DNA of 64,000 nt from Streptococcus sp. Marseille-Q6470 (GCF_946902905.1 NZ_OX336385.1:558001-622000), one strand, 5' to 3'. Positions 1 to 9,488 are shown, counted from the first letter of the stretch. Made by a program: numbers and translations. The notes: a model not told the origin generated them from the letters alone.

Positions 1-5
1 TCGTA

Positions 6-40
6 AAAAAACCTACTTTTTAAAGAAAAATAGGTTTTTC
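6..40 (-). terminator. Intrinsic terminator after the DUF1461 gene
   Basis: Arms AAAAACCTA and TAGGTTTTT enclose an A/T loop. Read on the minus strand the hairpin is followed by a T run, just downstream of the stop codon at position 70. Confidence 0.75.
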
Positions 41-69
41 CTACAATTATTTAAAACAATTTTATGCAT

Positions 70-702
70 TTATTCTTTTTTCGGTAATTTTTTCCAACTT
101 AGTAGATACATGAAACCAAAAAGCAGTTCATACAAGCAGAAAAATAGGAGAAAGGCATGCAAGAAAAAATTCTCTGGTAGGATGAGAATGACTGGATCTT
201 TTGCAGGATCAAACAGCCAGGTATCATCACCTACAAAAAGTATCTGATGGAACAAGGTAAAGAACTGTTCAAATCCAATGAAAACACCAACTAAACCAAG
301 AACCAAAGGTAGAGAAAGCATGATCAAGAGACCTCTACGATAAAGAGGCAGAAAACCTTTCTGAATGACCTGCTTCCAAAAAAGATAAAAAATCGGTAGA
401 GCAACTATCGCTACACCTTGAGTCAGATGGAAGAGTCCCTTCACAACTGCAAAATGATGGAGCCCAGAAGCAGACGAAGGAAAATCCGGCATTGCCAATA
501 CTTGACTCAATGGATTGGTCAAATAATCCATCAAAACATTGAAGTTATGCTGGATGGTCTGAGATTGGAAAGGAACACGGCTAGTCAAGTTTAACCAAGA
601 AATCTCCATAGGGTAAACCAACCAAGCCAGGTAAATTGTCAATAATATGGCAAGGGAAAGAAGAAAGAGAAGACTTCCTCCAAAAGTAAATTTAGTTTTC
701 AT
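70..702 (-). CDS. TIGR01906/DUF1461 family integral membrane protein
   Basis: Polytopic membrane protein with an N-terminal hydrophobic segment and about four to five membrane segments in roughly 210 residues. The general pattern (one early TM helix, a long extracytoplasmic loop, then three closely spaced TMs near the C-terminus) fits the DUF1461 family; its molecular function is not established. I choose the internal Met (MKTKFTFGG) at 702 rather than the longer 735 start because it overlaps the end of the upstream HAD gene by only 11 bp, as expected for a translationally coupled pair, and puts the hydrophobic segment near the N-terminus. It is the last gene of the minus-strand run and has its own terminator. 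Confidence 0.75.
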   Translation of the reverse strand: MKTKFTFGGSLLFLLSLAILLTIYLAWLVYPMEISWLNLTSRVPFQSQTIQHNFNVLMDYLTNPLSQVLAMPDFPSSASGLHHFAVVKGLFHLTQGVAIVALPIFYLFWKQVIQKGFLPLYRRGLLIMLSLPLVLGLVGVFIGFEQFFTLFHQILFVGDDTWLFDPAKDPVILILPENFFLHAFLLFFCLYELLFGFMYLLSWKKLPKKE

Positions 703-1465
703 CGAAATTCCACTCCGCAAGACTTGAGAGGACATGGGTTGGGGCGATTGGTAAATTCGCTACTTCTTCAGTTTTTGTAAATCCTGTCGTCACCAAAAGA
801 CTTGGAATACCATTGTCAATACCAGCGCGAATATCAGTAAGATAATTATCCCCCACCATGACAATTTCTTGGCGTTCAAGTCCTAGGTGTTCAACAGCCT
901 TATCCATAATAATCGCGTTTGGTTTTCCAATATAAACTGGTTTTACACGAGTTGCTGCCTCAAGAAGAGTAATCAGTGAACCAGCACCAGGTAAAAGTCC
1001 ACGTTCTGTTGGAATATTTAAATCTGGATTGGTGCCGATAAAATGAGCACCTTTATGGATAGCTAAGGTTGCCGTAGCAAATTTTTCATAGTCTACTTGC
1101 CAGTCTAGACCAACAACCACATAGGCTGGATTTTCTTTATCTTCCACGTAGCCAGCTGCTTGAATCGCTTCCTTAAGCCCTGCTTCTCCGATGACATAGA
1201 CTGTCTTTTCAAGTCCTAGATCATTCATATAATCAATAGTCGCTAAGGTAGCAGTATAGATTGTCGATACAGGCGTGTCGATGTTAAACTGATTGGCTAA
1301 CATCTCTTGGACACTTTCAGGTGTACGAGTGGTATTATTTGTTACAAAAAGATAGGGAATCTCCCTCTTTTGTAACTCGTGAACAAAAGCTTCTCCCGCT
1401 GGTATTCTGTCTTTTCCCTTATAAATTGTTCCGTCTAAATCGATTAAATAGCCTTTATAAGTCAT
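692..1465 (-). CDS. HAD-IIA family sugar-phosphatase (NagD/YutF-like, TIGR01457)
   Basis: Predicted cytoplasmic phosphatase of the HAD superfamily, subclass IIA. The nucleophile motif DLDGT lies at residues 9-13, the Ser/Thr motif appears as TNNTTRTP about 30 residues later, and the metal-binding GDNYLTD motif is near the C-terminus. Length 257 residues is normal for the TIGR01457 group. Substrates in this family are small phosphorylated metabolites, but which one is used here cannot be read from sequence. The gene sits 11 bp downstream of the thioesterase gene and overlaps the DUF1461 gene, so the three are probably co-transcribed. Only a weak A/G-rich Shine-Dalgarno is visible. Confidence 0.88.
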   Translation of the reverse strand: MTYKGYLIDLDGTIYKGKDRIPAGEAFVHELQKREIPYLFVTNNTTRTPESVQEMLANQFNIDTPVSTIYTATLATIDYMNDLGLEKTVYVIGEAGLKEAIQAAGYVEDKENPAYVVVGLDWQVDYEKFATATLAIHKGAHFIGTNPDLNIPTERGLLPGAGSLITLLEAATRVKPVYIGKPNAIIMDKAVEHLGLERQEIVMVGDNYLTDIRAGIDNGIPSLLVTTGFTKTEEVANLPIAPTHVLSSLAEWNFDEN

Positions 1466-1476
1466 AAATTTTCTTT

Positions 1477-2214
1477 CTAATCTTTGTTAATTTCTTGCCA
1501 GGTTATCTTTGCCTGAGCATTGATATCGCCATCACTTGTAACTTGGTGATTACTCTCTAACCCATTTAATTCATAGCTAGAAGTAATCATTCCACCTGGT
1601 CGAACTTCCTTGACATATTTGAGGTTGATTTTTTTAGGGATATGGTTGGTCAGAAAATCTGCTCCCATAACCTCAAAGATCCAATCTAGGTATTTGCTGT
1701 TATTGACATGCCCATTCATATCCAAGTCGTAAAAACGAACATGATAGTCCTTGCTGATTGCTTCTTCTAGCTCTTGGTATTTTGGTCCACGGATCAGTTT
1801 TTTAGAAAATTCAGATTGATAAGGGGCAACAATTTCTGGTTCTACAGGGTGAACCTTTCGACTCTCACGATCCATGAGGACAAAGGTAGCTACCATGTGG
1901 ATGATTTCTTGACCAGTTTCATCGTAAATGGTAAATCGGCGATAGCAAAAAAGACGGTTATAAGTCAAGGCTTCTGTTTCAATCGTAATCTCCTCAGCAA
2001 AACGAGGCAAACGAACCACATCGATGTCATAATCTGTGATAATCCAGACTAGATTGTACTGTTCTAAAACATCCTTGTCACTTACTCCCAGTTCAATTGA
2101 CTGCATTCCTGATACCTGCAAAGATAACAAAATCACATCTGGTAGCTTGATATGACCGTTCATGTCAGCCATATCGAAAGGAATTTTCATCTTCATTTGA
2201 TAAGTTAAGCCCAT
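1477..2214 (-). CDS. Acyl-ACP thioesterase (FatA/FatB-type hotdog fold)
   Basis: A 245-residue protein with two hotdog halves, the bacterial acyl-ACP thioesterase arrangement. The first half carries [14 protein letters not shown] and the second [16 protein letters not shown]; the second is the catalytic-type motif seen in plant and bacterial fatty acyl-ACP thioesterases. It would hydrolyse acyl-ACP to free fatty acid in the cytoplasm. Its Shine-Dalgarno GGAG overlaps the hemW stop codon a few bases upstream, so translation is probably coupled to hemW. The name thioesterase is secure at family level; chain-length preference is unknown. Confidence 0.85.
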   Translation of the reverse strand: MGLTYQMKMKIPFDMADMNGHIKLPDVILLSLQVSGMQSIELGVSDKDVLEQYNLVWIITDYDIDVVRLPRFAEEITIETEALTYNRLFCYRRFTIYDETGQEIIHMVATFVLMDRESRKVHPVEPEIVAPYQSEFSKKLIRGPKYQELEEAISKDYHVRFYDLDMNGHVNNSKYLDWIFEVMGADFLTNHIPKKINLKYVKEVRPGGMITSSYELNGLESNHQVTSDGDINAQAKITWQEINKD

Positions 2215-2218
2215 AATT

Positions 2219-3349
2219 CTACTCCAATATAAATCTTTCTGCTACTGTATCTCCTAAAAAGAGACCTCTCTTCGTCATTCTCACTCGGTCACCGTCAACC
2301 AGCATAAGCCCCTGTTGAACCAAATCTCTGACAATTTCTCCATAAAGTCCATCGAAAGACCGCTCAAATTTTTCTTCAAATCGTGTCATGGAAACACCAG
2401 ACTTCTTACGAAGGCCAAGAAACATCTCTTCTTCCATCTGCTCTCGCAAAGTTAAATGTTCCTCTGTAATTCGGGCATTTCCCTCTTCTACTGCCTTCAA
2501 ATAATGGCGGATAGGCCCATGATTTTTATAGCGAACACCATTGACATAACCTGAAGCTCCTGCGCCGATACCATAATACTCGGCATTATCCCAGTACATA
2601 AGGTTATGACGACTTTCAAAACCTGGTTTTGAAAAATTTGAAATTTCGTAATGCTCAAAACCAGCCCGCTCTAATACAGCAATGATATATTCGAACATCT
2701 CAGCTTCTACTTCTTCTTTAGGAAGTGGTAACTTTCCACGCCGCATGCGATTCATAAAGACCGTATGATTTTCCAAAATCAAACTATAAAGACTCATATG
2801 GGGAATGTCCAAAGCGATGGCCTTGGCAACATTATCCTTTACTTGTTCCATAGTTTGACCGGGAAGAGCGTAAATCAAATCAATAGAAATATTATCAAAT
2901 CCTGCTAATTTAAGACGATCTATATTTTCATAGATATCTTTTTCCAAATGGCTTCGACCAATTTTTTTCAGCATTTTATCATCAAATGTTTGCACACCTA
3001 GTGAAACACGATTGACAGCTGAATTCTTTAAAACTCCAATCTTGTCCTCATCCAAATCACCTGGATTAGCCTCAATGGTTAATTCTTCTAAAACAGACAA
3101 ATCCAGATTCCTAGTCAAACCGTCTAATAAAACTTCCAATTGTGAAGCAGACAAGGCTGTCGGTGTCCCTCCTCCAATATAGAGAGTACGCAACTTTTGA
3201 ATATCATAAGAAGCAAACTCTTCTAAGAGATGCTCCAGATAGCTATCTACCGGTTGATTTTTAATAAAGACCTTTGAAAAGTCACAATAATAACAGATTT
3301 GTGTACAAAAGGGAATGTGCACATAAGCTGATGTTGGTTTCTTCTGCAT
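2219..3349 (-). CDS. hemW: Radical SAM protein HemW (heme chaperone-like; formerly annotated as coproporphyrinogen oxidase)
   Basis: From the start at 3349 the protein has 376 residues, normal for HemW. The radical SAM cluster motif is C15-x3-C19-x2-C22 followed by DF, with the HIPFC context typical of HemW; the fourth Cys of true HemN is replaced by Phe. The GGGTP SAM-binding motif follows. An in-frame Met at 3418 exists but would begin inside the terminator hairpin at 3383-3430, so I reject it. An extended -10 (TGG-TATAAT) lies 7 nt before the chosen ATG and no Shine-Dalgarno is visible, suggesting a leaderless transcript. Streptococci generally lack heme biosynthesis, so a heme-trafficking or other role is more likely than porphyrin oxidation. 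Confidence 0.88.
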   Translation of the reverse strand: MQKKPTSAYVHIPFCTQICYYCDFSKVFIKNQPVDSYLEHLLEEFASYDIQKLRTLYIGGGTPTALSASQLEVLLDGLTRNLDLSVLEELTIEANPGDLDEDKIGVLKNSAVNRVSLGVQTFDDKMLKKIGRSHLEKDIYENIDRLKLAGFDNISIDLIYALPGQTMEQVKDNVAKAIALDIPHMSLYSLILENHTVFMNRMRRGKLPLPKEEVEAEMFEYIIAVLERAGFEHYEISNFSKPGFESRHNLMYWDNAEYYGIGAGASGYVNGVRYKNHGPIRHYLKAVEEGNARITEEHLTLREQMEEEMFLGLRKKSGVSMTRFEEKFERSFDGLYGEIVRDLVQQGLMLVDGDRVRMTKRGLFLGDTVAERFILE

Positions 3350-3375
3350 AGTATTTATTATACCACAAAGACTTC
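3350..3375 (-). promoter_or_regulatory. Extended -10 promoter of hemW, probably leaderless
   Basis: Minus strand reads TGG then TATAAT and seven bases later the hemW ATG. Transcription would start at or within a base or two of the ATG. The -35 region is poor, as is common with TGn extended -10 promoters. Confidence 0.6.
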
Positions 3376-3382
3376 CCTCAAG

Positions 3383-3430
3383 AAAAAAAATCACCATCTC
3401 CGACTCTAAGGGAATCAAAAATGGTGATTT
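3383..3430 (-). terminator. Intrinsic terminator after the YtxH gene
   Basis: Arms AAATCACCAT (3388-3397) and ATGGTGATTT (3421-3430); on the minus strand followed by an eight-T run. It separates hemW transcription from the lgt-side operon. Confidence 0.85.
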
Positions 3431-3435
3431 CTATT

Positions 3436-3831
3436 TTAATCTTCTTCGATTTCGATGATGATTTCTTGACCGTCTTCTGGATCTTCAACAACTACTTTTT
3501 CTTCCAATTGTTCCTTGAGATTGTTCAAGGTCTCTTTTGAAGCTTCAGTCGCTTGTTGAGCATGGTATTTTGCTTTATCTAGGACTGTATCAATCGTAAT
3601 TTCCCCAGATTCGATTTGTTCCTTAGTTTTAAGAACAAATTCTTTGGTTTGATCTTTGACATCAGTCAGCTTTTCACAGACTTGTTCTTTTGCGTATTCT
3701 GGATCTTCTTTCAGATCTTCTAAAAAGTCTTGTGCTTGACTCGTAACGCGTTTCCCTTTTTCACTTGTTAAAAACAAGGCAATAGCCACACCTGAAACAG
3801 TTCCTAAAAGGATTGATGATAATTTACCCAT
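3436..3831 (-). CDS. YtxH domain-containing protein
   Basis: A 131-residue protein with one N-terminal hydrophobic segment (about residues 4-22) ending in TSEKGKR, the usual YtxH signature, followed by a long charged helical tail rich in E, K and Q. The tail probably forms a coiled coil in the cytoplasm. The function of YtxH proteins is not settled; they are often stress-associated. A strong AAAGGAG precedes the start. The gene follows a DUF948 gene with 14 bp between them, a common pairing in Firmicutes, and ends at a clear terminator. Confidence 0.8.
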   Translation of the reverse strand: MGKLSSILLGTVSGVAIALFLTSEKGKRVTSQAQDFLEDLKEDPEYAKEQVCEKLTDVKDQTKEFVLKTKEQIESGEITIDTVLDKAKYHAQQATEASKETLNNLKEQLEEKVVVEDPEDGQEIIIEIEED

Positions 3832-3845
3832 GAGTTATCTCCTTT

Positions 3846-4229
3846 TTATTTTTTAAAAAATTTACTTGCAATACGAACGGCAGATAAGCCTGCACTAGTC
3901 TTTAATGTTTTTGAACCTGCAGATGATGCTTTTTTGCTCAAGACACGAGCCTGCTCATTTAAATCAGAAACAGAAACAGAAAGGTCTGCAACTGCTGTAA
4001 AGAGTGGATCAATGGTTGCAACTTTGATATTGATATCATCAGCAAGAACATTGACCTTGGCAAGAAGTTCGTTTGTGTGATGTAGAGTAACATTTACATC
4101 TGAAGTTAGCGTTTTAACAGTATTTTCTGTTTCATCAATTACACGTCCAACTTTTTGAAGGGTAATAATCAAATAAACAATAAATACAACCAAGGCAATA
4201 GCCACAAAAATATAAGCAACTTCTAACAT
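3846..4229 (-). CDS. DUF948 domain-containing membrane-anchored protein
   Basis: A 127-residue protein with an N-terminal membrane anchor (about residues 4-24) and an amphipathic helical body with regularly spaced hydrophobics, matching DUF948 (YtxG-like). The C-terminus is basic (RIASKFFKK). Its role is not known. It starts 1 bp from the end of lgt with an AAAGGAG site and precedes the YtxH gene, so lgt, DUF948 and YtxH probably form one transcript with hprK. Confidence 0.8.
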   Translation of the reverse strand: MLEVAYIFVAIALVVFIVYLIITLQKVGRVIDETENTVKTLTSDVNVTLHHTNELLAKVNVLADDINIKVATIDPLFTAVADLSVSVSDLNEQARVLSKKASSAGSKTLKTSAGLSAVRIASKFFKK

Positions 4230-4230
4230 T

Positions 4231-5019
4231 TTAATTCTCCTTTTTTACATTATAAAATGGTGCTTTTTTCCGGTTTTGATAAATAATAATATAAATTCCA
4301 AGACCAATTAAGAAGACGGATAACAACTGAGATACTCGAATTCCTAATAACATGAGACTATCTGTGCGCATGCCTTCGATAATCATACGCCCAAATCCAT
4401 ACCAAATTAGATAAAAAGCTGTGATATGACCACGACGAATACCCTTTAATCGGCGTCTAAAAATAACAATTAAACTAAAACCAATCAGGTTCCATATGGA
4501 TTCGTACAGGAAGGTTGGTTGGCGATATGAGCCATCAATATACATCTGATTCTTAATGAAACCAGGCAAGTAGTTAAGATTTTCAACAACTGCACCGTAT
4601 GCTTCTTGGTTAAAGAAGTTCCCCCATCGTCCAAGGCTCTGAGCAATCATAACGCTCGGAGCTGCTATATCTAAGAAATCCCACGTGTTGATCAATCTAC
4701 GATCAGCGAAAATATAGAGTACAATCGCTCCAGTAATTAAACCACCATAAATCGCAAGACCACCATTCCAGACAGCAAATATCTCTCCTAAATGTTGACT
4801 ATAATAGTCAAATCTAAAAACGACATAGTACAGTCTCGCGCCGATGATTGACAAAGGAAAGGCAATTAAGATAAAGTCCAGAATATCTTCCGATAAGATA
4901 TTCTTTTTAGGCGCTTCTTTACTTGCTAAATATACCGCTAAGATAAGGCCAGAAACGATACAGAGTGCATACCATCTAATAGCTAACGGACCAATTTGAA
5001 AAGCAACTGGATCAATCAT
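4231..5019 (-). CDS. lgt: Prolipoprotein diacylglyceryl transferase
   Basis: Lgt transfers diacylglycerol from phosphatidylglycerol to the lipobox Cys of prelipoproteins at the membrane. The 262-residue protein begins [17 protein letters not shown], the standard N-terminal motif, has about seven membrane segments, and carries the signature [13 protein letters not shown] and the [10 protein letters not shown] stretch. I choose 5019 rather than 5040 because this gives the family N-terminus and an overlap in which the hprK TGA stop (5012-5014) lies just inside the lgt coding start. The hprK-lgt order is typical of streptococci. Confidence 0.95.
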   Translation of the reverse strand: MIDPVAFQIGPLAIRWYALCIVSGLILAVYLASKEAPKKNILSEDILDFILIAFPLSIIGARLYYVVFRFDYYSQHLGEIFAVWNGGLAIYGGLITGAIVLYIFADRRLINTWDFLDIAAPSVMIAQSLGRWGNFFNQEAYGAVVENLNYLPGFIKNQMYIDGSYRQPTFLYESIWNLIGFSLIVIFRRRLKGIRRGHITAFYLIWYGFGRMIIEGMRTDSLMLLGIRVSQLLSVFLIGLGIYIIIYQNRKKAPFYNVKKEN

Positions 5020-5947
5020 TTTGCACCTCATTCTTTTCAATTAGTTTCGTCAATCTTTCTTCAAAGAGACGTGTCGCATCAAAGCCCATTTCCTTAGAAC
5101 GATAGTTCATGGCAGCAGCTTCGATGACCACAGAGATATTACGTCCTGTTTTTACAGGAATCCGAATACGCGGAATAGAAACACCTGAAATTACCAACTC
5201 TTCAGCATTGTTCCCTAAGCGGTCAAAGACCTTATTTGTATCGTAATTTTCTAGATAGACAGCCAACTGAACCTGTGAAGAATCCTTAACAGCACTAGCC
5301 CCATAAAGGCTCATGACGTCAATGATACCAACTCCACGAATTTCTAACAAATGTTTCAAAATTTCAGCAGGTTCTCCCCAAAGTGTCATCTCATCCTTAG
5401 AATAGATATCTACACGATCATCTGCGACTAAACGATGGCCACGTTTTACGAGCTCAAGACCAGTCTCACTCTTACCAATACCACTATCACCTTGAATCAG
5501 AACACCCATACCATAGATATCCATCAAAACACCATGTACGCTTGCGCGTTCAGCTAAGCGAGAGTCAAGATAACTAGACAATTCGCCTGAGAGACGACTT
5601 GTAGCTGTACGACTTGTTAAGATTGCAATTTTACATTCTCTAGCAGCCTTTAACATTTCTTCAGGAACAACTAGACCACGTGCAACAATAACTGCTGGTG
5701 TTTCTGGCTGGAACATTTTTCTCAAAACAGTATAACGGTTGTGAGAAGACATGCTGATCAGGTAAGACCACTCCTTCATTCCCAACAGTTGAATCCGCTC
5801 TGGAGTGTAGTAATCAAAATAGCCTGTCATTTCAAGACCTGGTCTCGTTATATCTGCAGTATTGATTTCCTTTTCCAGTAATTCAGGTTCGCCATAGACA
5901 ATGTCCAGTCTAAGCTTCTCAATTACTTCTTTTACTGAAACCGACAT
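5012..5947 (-). CDS. hprK: HPr kinase/phosphorylase
   Basis: HprK phosphorylates HPr on Ser46 in response to glycolytic intermediates and dephosphorylates it when they fall, making the CcpA co-repressor. The P-loop GDSGIGKSE is present, as are the N-terminal [11 protein letters not shown] region and the C-terminal [10 protein letters not shown] motif. The start at 5947 ([12 protein letters not shown]) gives 311 residues, the family length; a longer 354-residue reading extends into AT-rich leader sequence and is not supported. GGAGG lies upstream of the chosen ATG. Neighbouring cre-like sites in this window are plausible downstream targets of the HPr-Ser-P/CcpA pathway. Confidence 0.95.
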   Translation of the reverse strand: MSVSVKEVIEKLRLDIVYGEPELLEKEINTADITRPGLEMTGYFDYYTPERIQLLGMKEWSYLISMSSHNRYTVLRKMFQPETPAVIVARGLVVPEEMLKAARECKIAILTSRTATSRLSGELSSYLDSRLAERASVHGVLMDIYGMGVLIQGDSGIGKSETGLELVKRGHRLVADDRVDIYSKDEMTLWGEPAEILKHLLEIRGVGIIDVMSLYGASAVKDSSQVQLAVYLENYDTNKVFDRLGNNAEELVISGVSIPRIRIPVKTGRNISVVIEAAAMNYRSKEMGFDATRLFEERLTKLIEKNEVQND

Positions 5948-6059
5948 ATATTCCTCCTTCAATTGAGTTCTCTCTACCATTATATCAAATTGTAGCTGGA
6001 AGTTCGTTTTTTTAACAGTGTTTACGCTATTTATTTGACTGATAATATTTGAACCATAC

Positions 6060-6095
6060 AAAAATGGACTAGACAATGAAATATTGCCTAATCCC
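6060..6095 (-). terminator. Intrinsic terminator after the Thr-rich LPXTG gene
   Basis: Imperfect arms GGACTAGACAAT (6067-6078) and ATTGCCTAATCC (6084-6095); T run on the minus strand at 6061-6065. Confidence 0.65.
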
Positions 6096-6138
6096 TTCTA
6101 ATTTTTTAACAGTTTAATTAAATCATAAATAATGGACT

Positions 6139-7908
6139 TTAGTTATCTTTTTTCTTTAAGCCCAATACTCCAAGACCAGCTACCAAGAGTGCTACACCTG
6201 TTGCAAACAATGATTCTTTAGAACCTGTATTTGGTAATTCTTTTTTAGGTTCAACTGTTGTAGACGTAGTCTCAGGTTTTGTTTCTTCAGTTGTTTTGCC
6301 TGAAGTTGTTTCTTCGCTTGATTTACCTGGAGTTGTCTCACCTGTTGTTGTAGTCGTTGTTGACTCAGCTGTTGTTGTAGTGGTTGTTGGCTCTTGGGTT
6401 GTTGTGGTTGTTGTAGTTTGCCCAACTGTCGTTGTAGTCGTGGTTGTTGTTGGCTCTTCTGTTGTTGTCGTGGTTGTTGTAGTACTAGTTGTTGTCGTAG
6501 TTTGTTCAACTTTTTTATACCAGTGGATACGATTTCCTTCACGATCTTTTTCTGTTTTTACAAACTCATAACCATCAATAGTAGCTGGATCTTTCCAACC
6601 CTTATCCTGTGGTTTAAGATTTTCTTTTGTATCGATATCCTTGTACTCTGTCACAAGCGTATCAAGAACTAATTGTGCACCTGCAGAGTCATTAATGATA
6701 CGGTAAATATAGATACCCTTTGAATCTTTCCCGTCAATAGTTGCCGTAGCTACTTTCGAAACATCATATTGCATTTTTTCAAGATCAATCTTAGATTTAT
6801 CGATGATATTAATACGGTTTTGACCAACACCGAAGAATACACCTAATTCTTTTGGAACATCTCCTGAAATCATTTCCATTGTTATTTTCTTTTCAGAGAT
6901 AGAAGTTACTTTGAATGTTGGCTCAACACCTGTCGGGAATACATATGCGCCATATTCATTGACTTCATATGTACTATATACAGGCAAGATAAATCTTGAA
7001 GTAAAAGTATCTCCAACTTTGAGTGCAGTATCACCACTTGTTTTCCACTCGATACCTGAAGCATCATTGAATTCTAACTCAACAGTTGAACCAACTTTCA
7101 TACCTTCACTTCCACGAACTTGGAATTCTGTATATGTTTCATATGAGCCATCTGCATTGAACTTAATTGTATTTCCAGAAGGTGGCATGTTAATTGAGTT
7201 TGTATCGGTTGCAAATTGTTCTACTTTCGGAATATCTACTGTACTTGTCACAGAAGAAGACCCCACTTTAATCACTTGGTTTAAAGTGTAGTCTTTATTT
7301 GCGATTACAGCTCCATTATAAGCGTTATCTGATTTAATTTGGAACTTGACTTGTTTCAATACATCTGGTTTTTCAGCTTCAATAGCTTTCGTAAATGTAA
7401 TTTTTAATGTCGCGCGTGTTGATTCCAATTGAGCTTGTCGCATTTGAGCTGTATCGTTTGAACCTTGACGTGCTTTATTGACGTTTTCAAACGAAACAAT
7501 TGAAATTTTACCAATTGTCTTACCTTCGTAAGTGACATCCTTGCCATTTAATTGATTTAAGATAGCGACGTTTTCTAATGTAACTGTAACATAGTCGCCT
7601 TCTTTCACATCATCTTCTGTAATTGAAAAAGAAAGGTCTACATCTGTATAGTATTCAAAGTATTTAATGTCATGGTTTTTTATGGTACCAGTCACTTCTG
7701 CAGCTACTTCTCTTGCTTCACGTGCAGGAGTTTCTGTAGTTGTTACAGCTTCAGCAGTAGTTGTTGCTTCAGCACTTGTTGTAGAAATTTGCTCAGCTGT
7801 CGTTGTTTCTTCAGCAGTGATAATTTCTTGACTTTGAAGCGCAGCCAAAAGCACTCCAGTAGACAACAAAGTGATCAATAATTTTCCAAACCTTTTCTGG
7901 TTTTTCAT
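6139..7908 (-). CDS. LPXTG-anchored surface protein with Thr-rich stalk (putative adhesin)
   Basis: A 589-residue sortase substrate. It has a Sec signal peptide (about residues 1-30), a Thr/Glu-rich segment, a beta-rich body of about 380 residues, a linker of the YEFVKTEKDREGNRIHWYKKV type found before stalks in streptococcal surface proteins, a threonine-rich stalk with runs of up to seven Thr (around 470-530), then LPNTG at 558, a hydrophobic segment and a KKKDN tail. The body resembles the Ig-like N2/N3 layout of MSCRAMM adhesins in overall character, but I cannot name a ligand. Start chosen at the GGAGGT-preceded ATG. A GTGTAA/TTACAC palindrome lies just upstream of the ribosome-binding site. 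Confidence 0.82.
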   Translation of the reverse strand: MKNQKRFGKLLITLLSTGVLLAALQSQEIITAEETTTAEQISTTSAEATTTAEAVTTTETPAREAREVAAEVTGTIKNHDIKYFEYYTDVDLSFSITEDDVKEGDYVTVTLENVAILNQLNGKDVTYEGKTIGKISIVSFENVNKARQGSNDTAQMRQAQLESTRATLKITFTKAIEAEKPDVLKQVKFQIKSDNAYNGAVIANKDYTLNQVIKVGSSSVTSTVDIPKVEQFATDTNSINMPPSGNTIKFNADGSYETYTEFQVRGSEGMKVGSTVELEFNDASGIEWKTSGDTALKVGDTFTSRFILPVYSTYEVNEYGAYVFPTGVEPTFKVTSISEKKITMEMISGDVPKELGVFFGVGQNRINIIDKSKIDLEKMQYDVSKVATATIDGKDSKGIYIYRIINDSAGAQLVLDTLVTEYKDIDTKENLKPQDKGWKDPATIDGYEFVKTEKDREGNRIHWYKKVEQTTTTTSTTTTTTTTEEPTTTTTTTTVGQTTTTTTTQEPTTTTTTAESTTTTTTGETTPGKSSEETTSGKTTEETKPETTSTTVEPKKELPNTGSKESLFATGVALLVAGLGVLGLKKKDN

Positions 7909-7924
7909 CCCTATTTACCTCCGT

Positions 7925-7943
7925 GTAAAATTACACTATTTTA
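7925..7943 (-). promoter_or_regulatory. Palindrome abutting the ribosome-binding site of the LPXTG adhesin
   Basis: GTGTAA-AA-TTACAC is a 14-bp perfect palindrome a few bases from GGAGGT. It could be an operator or a small hairpin near the translation start; no regulator is identified. The rest of 7944-8110 is AT-rich, with a possible TTGAAA-18-TAAAAT promoter and nothing else evident. Confidence 0.35.
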
Positions 7944-8115
7944 ACATGATTTTACTATATTTTTCAATTAATATCAACTAAAACGAATGATTGTTTTAAA
8001 TATCAAATGAAAGTAAATAGATTTATAATATTCAGTTATTACACCCTTAAGTTTGATTTTTATCCAATTCCTAAATAATCATTGAAACATGTAAAATTAT
8101 TCGGGTCTTAAGAAT

Positions 8116-8141
8116 ACAAAAAAGACTAGACAAGTCTAGCC
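8116..8141 (-). terminator. Terminator after rpsU
   Basis: Arms GACTAGAC (8124-8131) and GTCTAGCC (8134-8141) with a T run on the minus strand. Confidence 0.75.
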
Positions 8142-8152
8142 TTTCGCTTCAA

Positions 8153-8329
8153 TTAGAATTTTTTACGTTTACGAGCTGCTTCTGATTTACGTTTACGTTT
8201 TACAGAAGGTTTTTCATAGAATTCACGTTTGCGTGTTTCTTGAAGAGTACCAGCTTTAGTAACCGCACGTTTGAAACGACGAAGTGCATCGTCAAGAGAT
8301 TCATTCTTACGTACTACTGTTTTAGACAT
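8153..8329 (-). CDS. rpsU: 30S ribosomal protein S21
   Basis: S21 is a small basic protein of the 30S subunit, involved in start-site interactions of mRNA. The 58-residue sequence [19 protein letters not shown]... ending in [14 protein letters not shown] matches the family in length and composition. The start at 8329 is preceded by GGGAG; an upstream Met at 8353 would add eight residues not found in S21. It has its own terminator. Confidence 0.96.
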
Positions 8330-8439
8330 TTTTTTCACTCCCTTCAAGTTCAAGATCTATTCTATTTTACATGGAATGATATGAATTGTCAAGGGGAAGC
8401 ATACATTTATTCCTATTTTCCAGTTTATTAATTACTTTC

Positions 8440-8763
8440 TTACCTATACTTTATCAAATCATACAACTTTGTTACTGCTTGTTCAAAAGGTTCAATATAT
8501 TCCCAATATTCATCAGGAAGATTTGAAATCTTACTCAAGTCATTGCTATCAAAATGATATACCAGATGACGAAGAATTTGATTTTCAATAAAATGCAAAT
8601 CCCTCAGCTGATCTATACTAATAGAATCGATCTTTTCTACGTAGTGACATAAATCAGCCAGCGACTGCCTATCAAATACTTTTTCCTCGTGTAAATAATA
8701 GAGAAAGCTTTGGTTTTCAGCCTTTTTATTATCTTCTATCAAATTCCTATTCTTCGTATTCAT
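8440..8763 (-). CDS. Hypothetical protein, 107 residues
   Basis: I do not recognise this family. The protein is soluble, acidic to neutral and predicted mostly helical, with several His and Tyr residues in its second half (HFIENQILRHLVYHF). It has no signal peptide or membrane segment. A strong AGGAGGA site precedes the ATG. It lies 32 bp downstream of the methyltransferase gene on the same strand and is probably co-transcribed with it. Confidence 0.6.
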   Translation of the reverse strand: MNTKNRNLIEDNKKAENQSFLYYLHEEKVFDRQSLADLCHYVEKIDSISIDQLRDLHFIENQILRHLVYHFDSNDLSKISNLPDEYWEYIEPFEQAVTKLYDLIKYR

Positions 8764-8795
8764 TCTGATTCCTCCTGTAAAAGATTTTAAAAAAG

Positions 8796-9425
8796 CTACT
8801 TTTTAACAAATCCTTTACGAATTTTATAAAGGATCCACGATCCCTTTCTTTGACTAGTTACGAGCTCAAAGCCTACTGATAACAAGAATCGTCTAAATGC
8901 TTCTTCGCTTTGAACCTCTGGTAAAAAGTAAGATAACTTGTTATATTCACAAGCCAGTAAGAGCATCCCGTCTGATTTGAGTATTCTTCGAATTTCCATA
9001 AAAGAAGCCTCTAGATTCTGCCAATGAAAATGAGTTTGAAAGGCTGTGATTAAATCAACACTTTCATCAAAAAAACCTGTCTCCCTAACGTCTCTTCGTT
9101 CAAAATTTAGATTAGTCATCTCTATCTGTTTGGCTTGAGCTATTGCGGTATCTGAAATATCGATTCCAGTTATAGTACTTTGCGGAAAAGTTTCTTTCAG
9201 TAGGATGGTTGAACGGCCGTTCCCAACTCCTACATCTAAGATTACAGGGTAAAATGTCCTATCCAGATGACGAATTGCCCATACAAACATGGGGAGATAG
9301 GCTCTATTCCACAATTTCATCATTCGTTTTCCTAGAATACCTGAAGGGTTCTTTGATTGCTGAATGAGACGATAAAACAGTAACATTAAAAGAAAAAAAC
9401 AAATAAAACCGATTATATAAATCAA
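8796..9425 (-). CDS. Membrane-anchored class I SAM-dependent methyltransferase
   Basis: A 209-residue protein with an N-terminal membrane segment (about residues 2-20) followed by a class I methyltransferase domain. Motif I is ILDVGVGNGRST, then the acidic strand-2 end GIDIS, and a downstream DLITAF strand; the layout matches the Methyltransf_11/25 type. The start codon is TTG at 9423-9425, supported by AAAGGAGG nine bases upstream and a promoter with an extended -10 TATAAT. The substrate is unknown; membrane tethering hints at a lipid or membrane-associated target but is not proof. Confidence 0.75.
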   Translation of the reverse strand: MIYIIGFICFFLLMLLFYRLIQQSKNPSGILGKRMMKLWNRAYLPMFVWAIRHLDRTFYPVILDVGVGNGRSTILLKETFPQSTITGIDISDTAIAQAKQIEMTNLNFERRDVRETGFFDESVDLITAFQTHFHWQNLEASFMEIRRILKSDGMLLLACEYNKLSYFLPEVQSEEAFRRFLLSVGFELVTSQRKGSWILYKIRKGFVKK

Positions 9426-9451
9426 AGTTCGAACCTCCTTTATATAGCTAT

Positions 9452-9480
9452 ATTATACCACCTTAGCAGGATAGTGAACA
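9452..9480 (-). promoter_or_regulatory. Promoter of the methyltransferase gene
   Basis: TGTTCA-17-TATAAT on the minus strand, with TGG immediately before the -10 (extended -10). Confidence 0.6.
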
Positions 9481-9488
9481 TTTGAAGT

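Noticed and set aside
3350..3418. Longer 399-residue HemW start
   Set aside because: The extension would begin inside a terminator hairpin, and a promoter -10 lies directly before the family-consistent ATG.
6192..6571. Gln-rich and Val-rich frames over the Thr-rich stalk
   Set aside because: Low-complexity shadows of the TTT repeat codons in the LPXTG adhesin gene.
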